Source: Mannheimia sp. USDA-ARS-USMARC-1261
GTDB taxonomy: Bacteria > Pseudomonadota > Gammaproteobacteria > Enterobacterales > Pasteurellaceae
Length of the DNA stretch: 64,000 nt
Direction: 5' to 3'
Assembly (NCBI RefSeq): GCF_000521605.1
Contig: NZ_CP006942.1
Location: 62,001 to 126,000, forward strand
This document shows positions 1-6,520 of the stretch, piece by piece (the first letter of the stretch is position 1; every line of letters starts with the position of its first letter). The notes under the pieces were generated by a model. It saw only the letters and a list, made by a program, of their open reading frames with translations. It was not told the DNA's origin and did not search any database. Both the position numbers and the translations under genes were made by a program.

Positions 1-165
1 TGTGTCTATTTAGTAAATAAAGAATTGCGAGCGGTAGAAGGCGTAATTTCGACCAAAGCCTCAATGAAAGAACGAACCGCAACCGTAGTCGCCAAAGCGA
101 ATGTGGATAATCAAGCGTTAATACAAGCGGTCGAAAAATTGAAATATTCTGCAAAAGTGATGTAA
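1..165 (+). CDS. C-terminal end of a heavy-metal-associated (HMA) domain protein, partial
   Basis: The window opens inside a reading frame of 54 codons that ends with TAA at 163. The visible residues start with a Cys and run CVYLVNKELRAVEGV, then a beta strand and a helix ending VEKLKYSAKVM. This pattern of Cys, helix, VxGV turn and final helix fits the second half of a ferredoxin-like HMA fold as in CopZ, MerP or the N-terminal metal domains of copper ATPases; the first Cys may be the second Cys of the CxxC metal site. The N-terminus is outside the window, so a free-standing chaperone cannot be told from the tail of a longer protein. A strong terminator follows, so it is not cotranscribed with srlA. 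Confidence 0.6.
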   Translation, partial: CVYLVNKELRAVEGVISTKASMKERTATVVAKANVDNQALIQAVEKLKYSAKVM

Positions 166-170
166 GAAAT

Positions 171-200
171 AAGCTCAAACAAAGGTTTGAGCTTTTTCTT
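171..200 (+). terminator. Rho-independent terminator after the HMA gene
   Basis: A perfect 10-bp stem (171-180 with 185-194, AAGCTCAAAC and its complement) with a 4-base loop is followed by a T-rich run. It starts 6 bases after the stop codon of the HMA gene and separates it from the srl promoter region. Confidence 0.85.
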
Positions 201-247
201 TTATTAATCCCTCTCTCATTTTCTTATCAAAGTATTCATCTATATTT

Positions 248-328
248 GTTTTCAAAATAAAACAAAATTGATTTGATTTGAAATGTTTTTCTGGTTTTGT
301 GATCTTAATCACAGTTTTCAAAATGAAA
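248..328 (+). promoter_or_regulatory. Direct repeats upstream of srlA, candidate SrlR/GutM operator
   Basis: GTTTTCAAAAT followed by RAAA occurs at 248-262 and again at 314-328, 66 bp apart and bracketing the CRP site. Fourteen of 15 bases agree. A related inverted form (ATTTTGAAAAAT) lies around 380-391. A DeoR-type repressor (SrlR) and an activator (GutM) are encoded in the same operon, so one of them probably binds here. The assignment is inference. Confidence 0.4.
298..313 (+). promoter_or_regulatory. CRP site and promoter of the sorbitol operon
   Basis: TGTGATCTTAATCACA matches TGTGA-N6-TCACA exactly. A -10-like TACTAT at 335-340 would start transcription near 347, which puts the CRP centre at -41.5, the class II position. 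This predicts cAMP-CRP activation of srlAEBD. Confidence 0.75.
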
Positions 329-403
329 ATGTTTTACTATTTGCACATCTCGACACAGAGATGAAAAAATGTAATTTTTATTTTGAAAAATACGGAGGTC
401 TTT

Positions 404-958
404 ATGATCGAAACAATCACACACGGAGCAGAATGGTTTATCGGTTTGTTCCAAAAAGGTGGTGAAACCTTAGTTGGAATGATAAATGGTATTTTGCCTC
501 TTTTAATTTCATTACTGGTAGTAATGAATGCATTGATCAAATTCATTGGGCAAGATCGTATTGAAAGGCTTGCACAACGCAGTGCAGGAAACCCGATTTC
601 TCGCTATTTAATCTTACCTGTTATCGGAACATTTGTTTTTTGTAATCCGATGACATTGAGCTTAGGGCGTTTCTTACCTGAGCGTTACAAACCAAGCTAC
701 TATGCAGCTGCATCTTATAGTTGCCACTCAATGAATGGATTATTCCCTCATATCAATCCGGGTGAGTTATTCGTTTACTTAGGTATCGCCAGTGGATTAA
801 CCACACTAGGCTTACCACTTGGTCCTTTAGCTATCAGTTATTTGCTAGTAGGTATGTTCACTAACTTCTTCCGTGGCTGGATTACGGACTTCACTACCGC
901 ATTTTTTGAAAAGCGAATGGGTATTACATTAGATAAAGAAGTTCATTTATCTCACTAA
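404..958 (+). CDS. srlA: Sorbitol (glucitol) PTS permease subunit IIC
   Basis: This 184-residue membrane protein is the IIC part of the glucitol-specific phosphotransferase system, which takes up D-sorbitol and phosphorylates it to sorbitol 6-phosphate. E. coli SrlA has 187 residues and the same layout. The ATG at 404 was chosen because TACGGAGGT lies directly upstream at good spacing; an upstream ATG in the same frame at 383 has no ribosome site. Several hydrophobic segments are visible, including [17 protein letters not shown] near the N-terminus and the loop [16 protein letters not shown]. It is the first gene of the srl operon, followed after 31 bases by srlE. Confidence 0.93.
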   Translation: MIETITHGAEWFIGLFQKGGETLVGMINGILPLLISLLVVMNALIKFIGQDRIERLAQRSAGNPISRYLILPVIGTFVFCNPMTLSLGRFLPERYKPSYYAAASYSCHSMNGLFPHINPGELFVYLGIASGLTTLGLPLGPLAISYLLVGMFTNFFRGWITDFTTAFFEKRMGITLDKEVHLSH

Positions 959-989
959 TTAAACAGAATGAAAAGTAGAGGAATGTATT

Positions 990-1982
990 ATGAGTAACAA
1001 AGCTATTTATATTGAAAAAGGCAATGGCGGTTGGGGTGGTCCATTAACATTACCTGTAGTAGAAGGCAAAAAAGTGCTTTATATGACAGGAGGAACACGC
1101 CCTGCCATTGTGAATAAATTAGTGGAATTAACAGGCTGGGAGGCAGTAGACGGCTTCAAAGATGGCGAGCCACCGGCGGAAGAAATTGGTATTGCGATTA
1201 TTGATTGTGGTGGTGTATTACGTTGTGGGCTTTATCCGAAACGCCGTATTCCAACTATTAATATTCACGCAACAGGTAAATCAGGTCCATTAGCTGAATT
1301 TATCGTAGAAGATATTTATGTATCGGCGGTAAAAGAACATAACATTCGCTTAGTTGATGCAGAAGAGGCTTCTTCTGTAGTTACTGAGCCCAAAACAGTC
1401 GTCCCAAGCCAAGCGAAAGAGTATGACTCAAGTAAAAAAATTACCGAGCAAAGTGATGGTTTATTAGCAAAAATTGGAATGGGAATGGGCTCTGTTGCAG
1501 CATTATTCTTCCAAGCAGGACGAGATACGATTGATACCGTGCTTAAAACCATTTTACCGTTTATGGCATTCGTTTCCGCCTTAATCGGGATCATTATTGC
1601 TTCAGGCTTAGGAGATGTGATTGCACACGGCTTGACACCGTTAGCTAACAGTCCAATCGGATTAGTGATTTTAGCCTTGATCTGCTCATTCCCTCTCCTC
1701 TCGCCATTCTTAGGTCCTGGAGCGGTTATTGCACAAGTTATTGGGGTGTTAGTAGGTACACAAATCGGTTTAGGCAATATTCCACCACATCTAGCCTTAC
1801 CTGCTTTATTCGCAATTAATGCTCAAGCTGCTTGTGATTTTATTCCTGTCGGTCTTTCAATGGCAGAAGCAAAACAAGATACCGTAAGAGTGGGCGTTCC
1901 TTCCGTATTGGTCGGTCGTTTCTTAACCGGGGCACCAACAGTGCTGGTTGCTTGGGCAGTTTCAGCATTTATCTATCAATAA
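990..1982 (+). CDS. srlE: Sorbitol PTS subunit IIBC
   Basis: This protein of 330 residues combines the IIB phosphotransfer domain with the second membrane domain of the glucitol PTS. The N-terminal part carries the phosphorylatable Cys in [13 protein letters not shown] (Cys73), where E. coli SrlE has the same motif. From about residue 160 the protein is strongly hydrophobic, with segments such as [21 protein letters not shown] and [19 protein letters not shown]. It is about ten residues longer than the E. coli protein, mostly in a charged linker around residues 120-155. It receives phosphate from SrlB and passes it to sorbitol carried by SrlA/SrlE. Confidence 0.93.
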   Translation: MSNKAIYIEKGNGGWGGPLTLPVVEGKKVLYMTGGTRPAIVNKLVELTGWEAVDGFKDGEPPAEEIGIAIIDCGGVLRCGLYPKRRIPTINIHATGKSGPLAEFIVEDIYVSAVKEHNIRLVDAEEASSVVTEPKTVVPSQAKEYDSSKKITEQSDGLLAKIGMGMGSVAALFFQAGRDTIDTVLKTILPFMAFVSALIGIIIASGLGDVIAHGLTPLANSPIGLVILALICSFPLLSPFLGPGAVIAQVIGVLVGTQIGLGNIPPHLALPALFAINAQAACDFIPVGLSMAEAKQDTVRVGVPSVLVGRFLTGAPTVLVAWAVSAFIYQ

Positions 1983-1988
1983 TGAATT

Positions 1989-2034
1989 ACAAGCGGTTAA
2001 ATTTACAAATTTTTTTGCCAAATGCACCGCTTGT
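1989..2034. repeat. Inverted pair of uptake signal sequences between srlE and srlB
   Basis: ACAAGCGGT at 1989 and ACCGCTTGT ending at 2034 form an inverted pair with AT-rich arms (TTTACAAATTTTTTTGCC between them). The pair lies inside the operon, so it can fold as a hairpin in the mRNA and could reduce readthrough from srlE to srlB. Confidence 0.8.
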
Positions 2035-2055
2035 AAATAAAGAGAGAACATCTAT

Positions 2056-2421
2056 ATGGCAATTATTTATACAACGACCTTTACTAAAATTGGTAATTTT
2101 GCTCAAGAATCCTTACAAGACAATATGTTAATTACTTTTAAACAGGGTGCTCCTGCAGACTTGGAAGATTATTGCTTCATTCATAATCCATCTGAATTAA
2201 GCAGCCCTTTACAAGTGGGTGATATTGCAGAGTTTGATGGTGTAGATTATCCAATTACAGCAGTCGGTAGCGTTGCATCAGAAAACTTATCATCGCTCGG
2301 ACACATCACTTTCCGCTTTGATAGTTCAGCAGAGGCTGAATTTCCGGGAAGTGTTCACGTTATCGGAACACCACCGCAAGGTTTATCGGAAAATTCAACC
2401 TTGATTATCAAGCGTGATTAA
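2056..2421 (+). CDS. srlB: Sorbitol PTS subunit IIA
   Basis: This soluble protein of 121 residues is the IIA component of the glucitol PTS (E. coli SrlB has 123). It accepts phosphate from HPr on a histidine, most likely His43 in DYCFIHNPSEL, and passes it to the Cys of SrlE. The sequence is rich in beta strands and ends with the typical short strand STLIIKRD. AGAGAGAA lies upstream of the ATG. It is separated from srlE by 73 bases that hold a USS pair, the widest gap among the PTS genes. Confidence 0.92.
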   Translation: MAIIYTTTFTKIGNFAQESLQDNMLITFKQGAPADLEDYCFIHNPSELSSPLQVGDIAEFDGVDYPITAVGSVASENLSSLGHITFRFDSSAEAEFPGSVHVIGTPPQGLSENSTLIIKRD

Positions 2422-2468
2422 TAACGGATTACAACTTATTTCAAATTGAAAATTTAGAGGAATACATT

Positions 2469-3257
2469 ATGAAAAATGAAAAAAAAGTGGCTATCGTTGT
2501 AGGTGGTGGTCAAACACTTGGAGCTTTTTTATCTGAAGGGTTAGCTGATGCTGGCTATCGTGTAGTTGTTGCTGATTTAAACGGTGAAAATGCACAAAAA
2601 GTGGCTAAAGATATTAATGCAAAACAAGGCGAAGGTAATGCGATTGGCGTGCAAGTAGATGCTGGAGATGAACCAAGTGTTGAAGCATTAGCTAATGCTA
2701 CCGATGCCGCATTTGGGCGTGCAGATGTATTAGTTTATAGTGCAGGCACGGCAAAAGCATCGCCTATTTGGGATTTCAATTTAAACGATTTTGATTTATC
2801 GGTAAAAGTGAATTTAACAGGTTATTTCTTAACCGCAAAACATTTCTCTCGTTTAATGATTCGTGATGGAATTAAAGGACGGATTATTCAAATTAACTCA
2901 AAATCAGGGAAAGTTGGTAGTAAATATAATTCAGGTTATAGTGCCGCAAAATTTGGCGGCGTAGGCTTGACACAATCTTTAGCGTTAGATTTAGCAGATA
3001 AAGGCATTACCGTGCATTCATTAATGTTAGGTAATTTATTGAAATCACCGATGTTCCAATCGTTAATTCCACAATATGCAGCGAAACTTGGTATTCCGGA
3101 AAGCGAAGTAGAACAGGTTTATATCGATAAAGTACCTTTAAAACGTGGTTGTGATTATCAAGATGTATTGAATGTCTTAAAATTCTATGCCAGCGAAGAA
3201 GCAGCGTATTGCACAGGACAGTCTATTAATATTACCGGCGGACAGGTGATGTTCTAA
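2469..3257 (+). CDS. srlD: Sorbitol-6-phosphate 2-dehydrogenase
   Basis: This short-chain dehydrogenase of 262 residues oxidises sorbitol 6-phosphate to fructose 6-phosphate with NAD. The nucleotide site VVGGGQTLG is near residue 10, an acidic residue ends beta 2 (VVVADLNGE), and the active site shows INSKSGKVGSKYNSGYSAAK with the YxxxK pair. The C-terminus TGQSINITGGQVMF is typical of SrlD. Length matches E. coli SrlD (259). The ATG follows AGAGGAAT. It completes the core uptake and oxidation route of the operon. Confidence 0.95.
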   Translation: MKNEKKVAIVVGGGQTLGAFLSEGLADAGYRVVVADLNGENAQKVAKDINAKQGEGNAIGVQVDAGDEPSVEALANATDAAFGRADVLVYSAGTAKASPIWDFNLNDFDLSVKVNLTGYFLTAKHFSRLMIRDGIKGRIIQINSKSGKVGSKYNSGYSAAKFGGVGLTQSLALDLADKGITVHSLMLGNLLKSPMFQSLIPQYAAKLGIPESEVEQVYIDKVPLKRGCDYQDVLNVLKFYASEEAAYCTGQSINITGGQVMF

Positions 3258-3261
3258 GAGC

Positions 3262-3323
3262 ATAAGCGGTTGGTTCTGTTCATTATGGAAGTTGCAAAAA
3301 AATGAACAAAATCGACCGCTTGT
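3262..3323. repeat. Inverted USS-type pair between srlD and gutM
   Basis: ATAAGCGGT (one base off the consensus) near 3262 and ACCGCTTGT ending at 3323 face each other across about 44 bases. Inner arms TTCTGTTCATT and AATGAACAAAAT also pair. This is another intra-operon hairpin of the kind seen throughout the window. Confidence 0.65.
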
Positions 3324-3341
3324 ATTTTATTTGGAGGAGCA

Positions 3342-3710
3342 ATGAATTCAACAACCGTCTTCATTATTTTTGCTATAGTAATGTGGCTTTTACAAATTTT
3401 ATTCGGGTGGCTTCAAATCAAAGCATTTAATCAAGCCTTTATGGAAATTAGCCGGAAAGGAAAAGTAACTGTTGGGCGTAACAGTGGTCGCTTTAATCCA
3501 AAATCCATTATTGTGCTGGTATTTGATGAGCAGAAAAAAATTGTTGATAGCCTTTGTATGAAAGGATTCTCTGTTTTTGCCAGACCACAAAAATTAGATG
3601 ATGTAATTGGCTTATCCATTGATGAAATTGTACCAGAAAAAATCTTTCCAACGGATAAACGCTCACAGTTTGCCTTAAAAGTAGCTATCTCTTCCGGATA
3701 TAATGCTTAG
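3342..3710 (+). CDS. gutM: Glucitol operon activator GutM
   Basis: This small protein of 122 residues matches the GutM/SrlM family, which activates the sorbitol operon in E. coli (119 residues). It begins with a single hydrophobic segment, VFIIFAIVMWLLQILFGWLQIKAF, followed by a basic soluble part with KGKVTVGRNSGRFNPKSIIV, so it probably sits at the membrane. TTGGAGGAGC lies just upstream of the ATG. The gene follows srlD as in E. coli. How this family activates transcription is not well understood, and no DNA-binding fold is obvious in the sequence. Confidence 0.85.
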   Translation: MNSTTVFIIFAIVMWLLQILFGWLQIKAFNQAFMEISRKGKVTVGRNSGRFNPKSIIVLVFDEQKKIVDSLCMKGFSVFARPQKLDDVIGLSIDEIVPEKIFPTDKRSQFALKVAISSGYNA

Positions 3711-3730
3711 GATCAAAAATAATATAATTT

Positions 3731-3769
3731 TTATTTCATTTTGAATATTTTTTATTTGAAATGAGATAA
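3731..3769 (+). promoter_or_regulatory. Inverted repeat ahead of the HAD gene
   Basis: TTATTTCATTT (3731-3741) faces AAATGAGATAA (3759-3769); 10 of 11 bases pair across a 17-base AT-rich spacer. It occupies most of the gap between gutM and the phosphatase gene, directly upstream of AGAGAGGA. It may be an operator for SrlR or an mRNA hairpin; the sequence does not decide this. Confidence 0.4.
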
Positions 3770-3784
3770 TATAGAGAGGAAAGA

Positions 3785-4432
3785 ATGAAGATAAGCAGTG
3801 TCATTTTTGATATGGATGGGGTAATGATTGATTCAGAACCCCAATGGGCGGAAGCCCAAATTGAAGTATTAGAAACGTTAGGAATTAATATTACGGTTGA
3901 AGATTGTGAAAAATTTACAAGGGGTAAACGCATAGATGAACTTAGCGAAACTTGGATAAAAAAATTCAATTTAACGATTTCTAATGCCGAATTAAGTGAG
4001 GCTATTCTTACTTATGGTTGTAATGCGATACAAAAATCAGGCTCTGCGTTAGCAGGATTATATGAATTATTGGATTTCTTACAGTCTAATAATATCAGAC
4101 TTGCTGTGGCAACATCATCGCCACCGGTTATTATCGAGGCGGTTTTTGATCGTTTAAAATTATGGGATTACTTCCCTATTCAATGTACCGCAATGGACGA
4201 AGATTACGGCAAGCCACACCCGGCTGTTTATCTGAGTGCAGTAAAGAAACTTGGTATTGAGAAACAAGAATGCATTGTTATTGAAGATAGTGTAACGGGC
4301 TTAATCGCAGCAAAAGCGGCAAATTTAACCACTTTTTTAGTTAATCCACATTATCAAAACGAAAAATTTTCGATTGCTGATGAAAGAATGTTTTCCCTTT
4401 TAGATGTAATCACAAAGTTAAAACAGTATTAG
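3785..4432 (+). CDS. HAD-family sugar-phosphate phosphatase, HxpB/YniC-like
   Basis: This protein of 215 residues is a haloacid dehalogenase hydrolase of subfamily IA. Motif I is FDMDGVMIDSEP (nucleophile Asp9, acid Asp11), motif II is VATSSPP, motif III is the Lys in YGKPHPAVY, and motif IV is IEDSVTGLIAA. The helical cap lies between motifs I and II. E. coli HxpB (YniC) has the same motifs and removes phosphate from hexitol phosphates and 2-deoxyglucose 6-phosphate. Here the gene is placed between gutM and srlR, which is not the E. coli srl order. That suggests it relieves accumulation of sorbitol 6-phosphate. Substrate is inferred from context. Confidence 0.8.
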   Translation: MKISSVIFDMDGVMIDSEPQWAEAQIEVLETLGINITVEDCEKFTRGKRIDELSETWIKKFNLTISNAELSEAILTYGCNAIQKSGSALAGLYELLDFLQSNNIRLAVATSSPPVIIEAVFDRLKLWDYFPIQCTAMDEDYGKPHPAVYLSAVKKLGIEKQECIVIEDSVTGLIAAKAANLTTFLVNPHYQNEKFSIADERMFSLLDVITKLKQY

Positions 4433-4473
4433 CATAGATTGAAATCTCCAATCGTTGCTAATTGGAGATAAAA

Positions 4474-5271
4474 ATGAAACCATTTGAAAGACGACAACAA
4501 ATTTTAGCGTATTTAGCCAATCACGGTAGAACGGAAGTGGATGTGCTTGCAGCTTATTTTAAGCTAACAGGGGCAACTATTCGTAAAGATCTCACTGCTT
4601 TAGAAGATGATAATAAAGTGCTACGAACTTATGGTAGTGTTGTGTTAATTTCGGATGAAACCTTTGATAGAAAAGAAAAAATAGCAACTACAGATAAGGA
4701 AGATAAACCAATTTCACAAAAAACAGGGATTAATCTTCAACAAAAACAACGTATTGGACAAAAAGCCGCAGAATTAATTAATGAAGGAAACTCTATTATT
4801 TTTGATGCGGGCAGTACAGTGCTTCAAATGATTCCCTATCTAAAACCATTTGATAATCTCTCTTTAATGACAAATAGTTTAACGATTTTTAATGAAATTT
4901 TAAAACTCAATAAATCGTATAACTTACTTATTTCCGGTGGCACATTTCGTGAAAAATCAGCATCATTTCACGGTTATTTTGCTGAATCAGCTTTTATTGG
5001 TTCAAATTTTGACATACTCTTTATCGGTACTGATGGATTAGATTTAGATGTTGGATTAACGACTTTCAATGAAGTATATAAAGTCAGTTCTCTAATGTGC
5101 GATGCTGCAAATAAAATTGTCTTACTTGCGGACTCCAGTAAATTTGGACGTAAAAGCCCCAATATCGTTTGTGGTTTAGAGAAAATCCATACTATTATTA
5201 CCGATGAAGGATTATCTCAAGAAATGAGAGAACAAATTAAATCGAAAGGAATTGAGTTGTTAGTTGTATAA
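4474..5271 (+). CDS. srlR: DeoR-family repressor of the sorbitol operon
   Basis: This regulator has 265 residues. The N-terminal winged helix-turn-helix is seen in RRQQILAYLANHGRTEVDVLA followed by TGATIRKDLTALEDDNKVLRTYG, and the C-terminal sugar-phosphate sensor domain contains NSIIFDAGSTVLQM and LFIGTDGLDLDVGLTTFNE. The ATG at 4474 was preferred because TTGGAGAT lies upstream; a possible upstream start at 4462 overlaps that site. E. coli SrlR has 257 residues and represses srl. A linker of about 25 extra residues (around 70-95) separates the domains. The gene precedes gutQ by 10 bases. Confidence 0.88.
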   Translation: MKPFERRQQILAYLANHGRTEVDVLAAYFKLTGATIRKDLTALEDDNKVLRTYGSVVLISDETFDRKEKIATTDKEDKPISQKTGINLQQKQRIGQKAAELINEGNSIIFDAGSTVLQMIPYLKPFDNLSLMTNSLTIFNEILKLNKSYNLLISGGTFREKSASFHGYFAESAFIGSNFDILFIGTDGLDLDVGLTTFNEVYKVSSLMCDAANKIVLLADSSKFGRKSPNIVCGLEKIHTIITDEGLSQEMREQIKSKGIELLVV

Positions 5272-5281
5272 GGGCACAAAA

Positions 5282-6217
5282 ATGAATCATTTAGACAGTG
5301 CAAAAGAAACGCTAAGCCTTTACGCTCAGCAGATTATCACGCTAAACCATCGACTCTCTGAAGAATTTAATGAGGTCGTTGAAATGATGCTGGCTTGTCA
5401 AGGGCGAGTGGTGGTAGGTGGTATTGGCAAATCAGGATTAGTGGGGAAAAAGATGGTGGCGACATTTGCCTCCACAGGAACGCCAAGTTTTTTCCTTCAT
5501 CCAACAGAAGCTTTCCACGGCGATTTAGGAATGTTAAAGCCGATTGATATGGTCATTTTAATTTCTAACAGTGGCGAAACCGATGATGTGAATAAGCTGA
5601 TTCCCAGCCTGAAAAATTTCGGTAACAAAATTATTGCGATGACGGGCAATCCTTACTCCACACTTGGGCGAAATGCGGATGTGATTTTAAATATCGGCGT
5701 AGAGCGTGAGGCTTGTTTAAACAATCTTGCTCCAACCAGCTCGACGTTGGTTACTATGGCATTAGGTGATGCATTGGCGATTGCATTGATGAAAGCCCGT
5801 AATTTCCGCCCTGAAGATTTTGCCCGCTTCCACCCGGGTGGCAGCCTTGGTAGAAGATTGTTAAATCGAGTGCGAGATGTGATGGTGCGAAACTTGCCGA
5901 TTGCCGATCTCAATACCCCGTTTACTGAATGTTTATCTGTGATGAACGAAGGCAGAATGGGCGTTGCAGTCATTATGCACGAGGGAAAATTGGAAGGGAT
6001 TATTACCGATGGTGATATTCGTCGAACTTTAGCCAAATACGGTGCGGAAAGCCTAAGCAAAACCGCAGAAGAAATTATGACCCGTAATCCTAAAACGATT
6101 AATGATTCCGTATTCTTAGTCAAAGCGGAAGATTTAATGAAAGAACTTAGAATTCACTCGCTTATTGCAGTTGATGACAACGGTAAAGTTACCGGCTTGA
6201 TAGAGTTCTCGAGTTAA
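5282..6217 (+). CDS. gutQ: Arabinose-5-phosphate isomerase
   Basis: This protein of 311 residues contains an N-terminal SIS sugar isomerase domain (GIGKSGLVGKKMVATFASTG, SNSGETDD) and two C-terminal CBS domains from about residue 200. It interconverts ribulose 5-phosphate and arabinose 5-phosphate, the first step of Kdo synthesis. In E. coli gutQ is the last gene of the srl operon and kdsD is a separate housekeeping copy. This may be the sole KdsD here, which cannot be judged from the window. Kdo is also needed for the capsule glycolipid linker made by KpsS and KpsC further on. A start at 5264 is possible but would overlap srlR. Confidence 0.9.
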   Translation: MNHLDSAKETLSLYAQQIITLNHRLSEEFNEVVEMMLACQGRVVVGGIGKSGLVGKKMVATFASTGTPSFFLHPTEAFHGDLGMLKPIDMVILISNSGETDDVNKLIPSLKNFGNKIIAMTGNPYSTLGRNADVILNIGVEREACLNNLAPTSSTLVTMALGDALAIALMKARNFRPEDFARFHPGGSLGRRLLNRVRDVMVRNLPIADLNTPFTECLSVMNEGRMGVAVIMHEGKLEGIITDGDIRRTLAKYGAESLSKTAEEIMTRNPKTINDSVFLVKAEDLMKELRIHSLIAVDDNGKVTGLIEFSS

Positions 6218-6221
6218 TTTT

Positions 6222-6319
6222 GTAGGGACGCACTGCGTACGTCCGTTTAAAAGCGGTTATTTTTTATTAAAATTTTGCAAAAGAAATATATTTTTGGATG
6301 CAGGCAGTGTGTCCCTACG
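6222..6319. repeat. Dispersed inverted repeat, copy 1 (upstream of mtlA)
   Basis: GTAGGGACGCACTGCG opens the element at 6222 and GCAGTGTGTCCCTAC closes it at 6319. The 23-base arms pair at 19 positions, and the interior holds a USS-like core AAAGCGGTTATTTTT. A relative lies at 10122-10217, on the other side of the mtl operon. No coding potential was seen. Confidence 0.7.
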
Positions 6320-6322
6320 ATT

Positions 6323-6355
6323 AAAACCGAACAAATTTTGTTTGGTTTTTTTGTA
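6323..6355 (+). terminator. Terminator downstream of gutQ
   Basis: AAACCGAACA pairs with TGTTTGGTTT (one G-T pair) over a short loop and is followed by a run of T. It closes the srl-gutQ transcript before the mtlA promoter. Confidence 0.75.
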
Positions 6356-6368
6356 TTAAAATTAAAAA

Positions 6369-6384
6369 TGTGATCAAGATCACA
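6369..6384 (+). promoter_or_regulatory. CRP site 1 upstream of mtlA
   Basis: TGTGATCAAGATCACA is an exact TGTGA-N6-TCACA palindrome. It is 43 bp upstream of a second exact site. E. coli mtlA also has multiple CRP sites. Confidence 0.75.
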
Positions 6385-6411
6385 TTTTTTAAATTACGCC
6401 TAAAAAAATAA

Positions 6412-6427
6412 TGTGATCTAGTTCACA
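6412..6427 (+). promoter_or_regulatory. CRP site 2 upstream of mtlA
   Basis: TGTGATCTAGTTCACA is a second exact CRP palindrome. It is centred about 60 bp before a start predicted from TTGTAA (6446-6451) and TATTTT (6468-6473), which are 16 bases apart. This fits a class I arrangement. Confidence 0.75.
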
Positions 6428-6520
6428 TTTTTGAGAGAAATATTTTTGTAACTTTTTAAAATGGTGCTATTTTGCACAGGATTTATTCAACCCTAATTTT
6501 CTCTCCTTTTCGAGGTTCTT

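Noticed and set aside
1316-1777. A 153-codon minus-strand frame inside srlE
   Set aside because: It mirrors the membrane domain of srlE and has the Pro/Ile/Asn composition typical of antisense frames.
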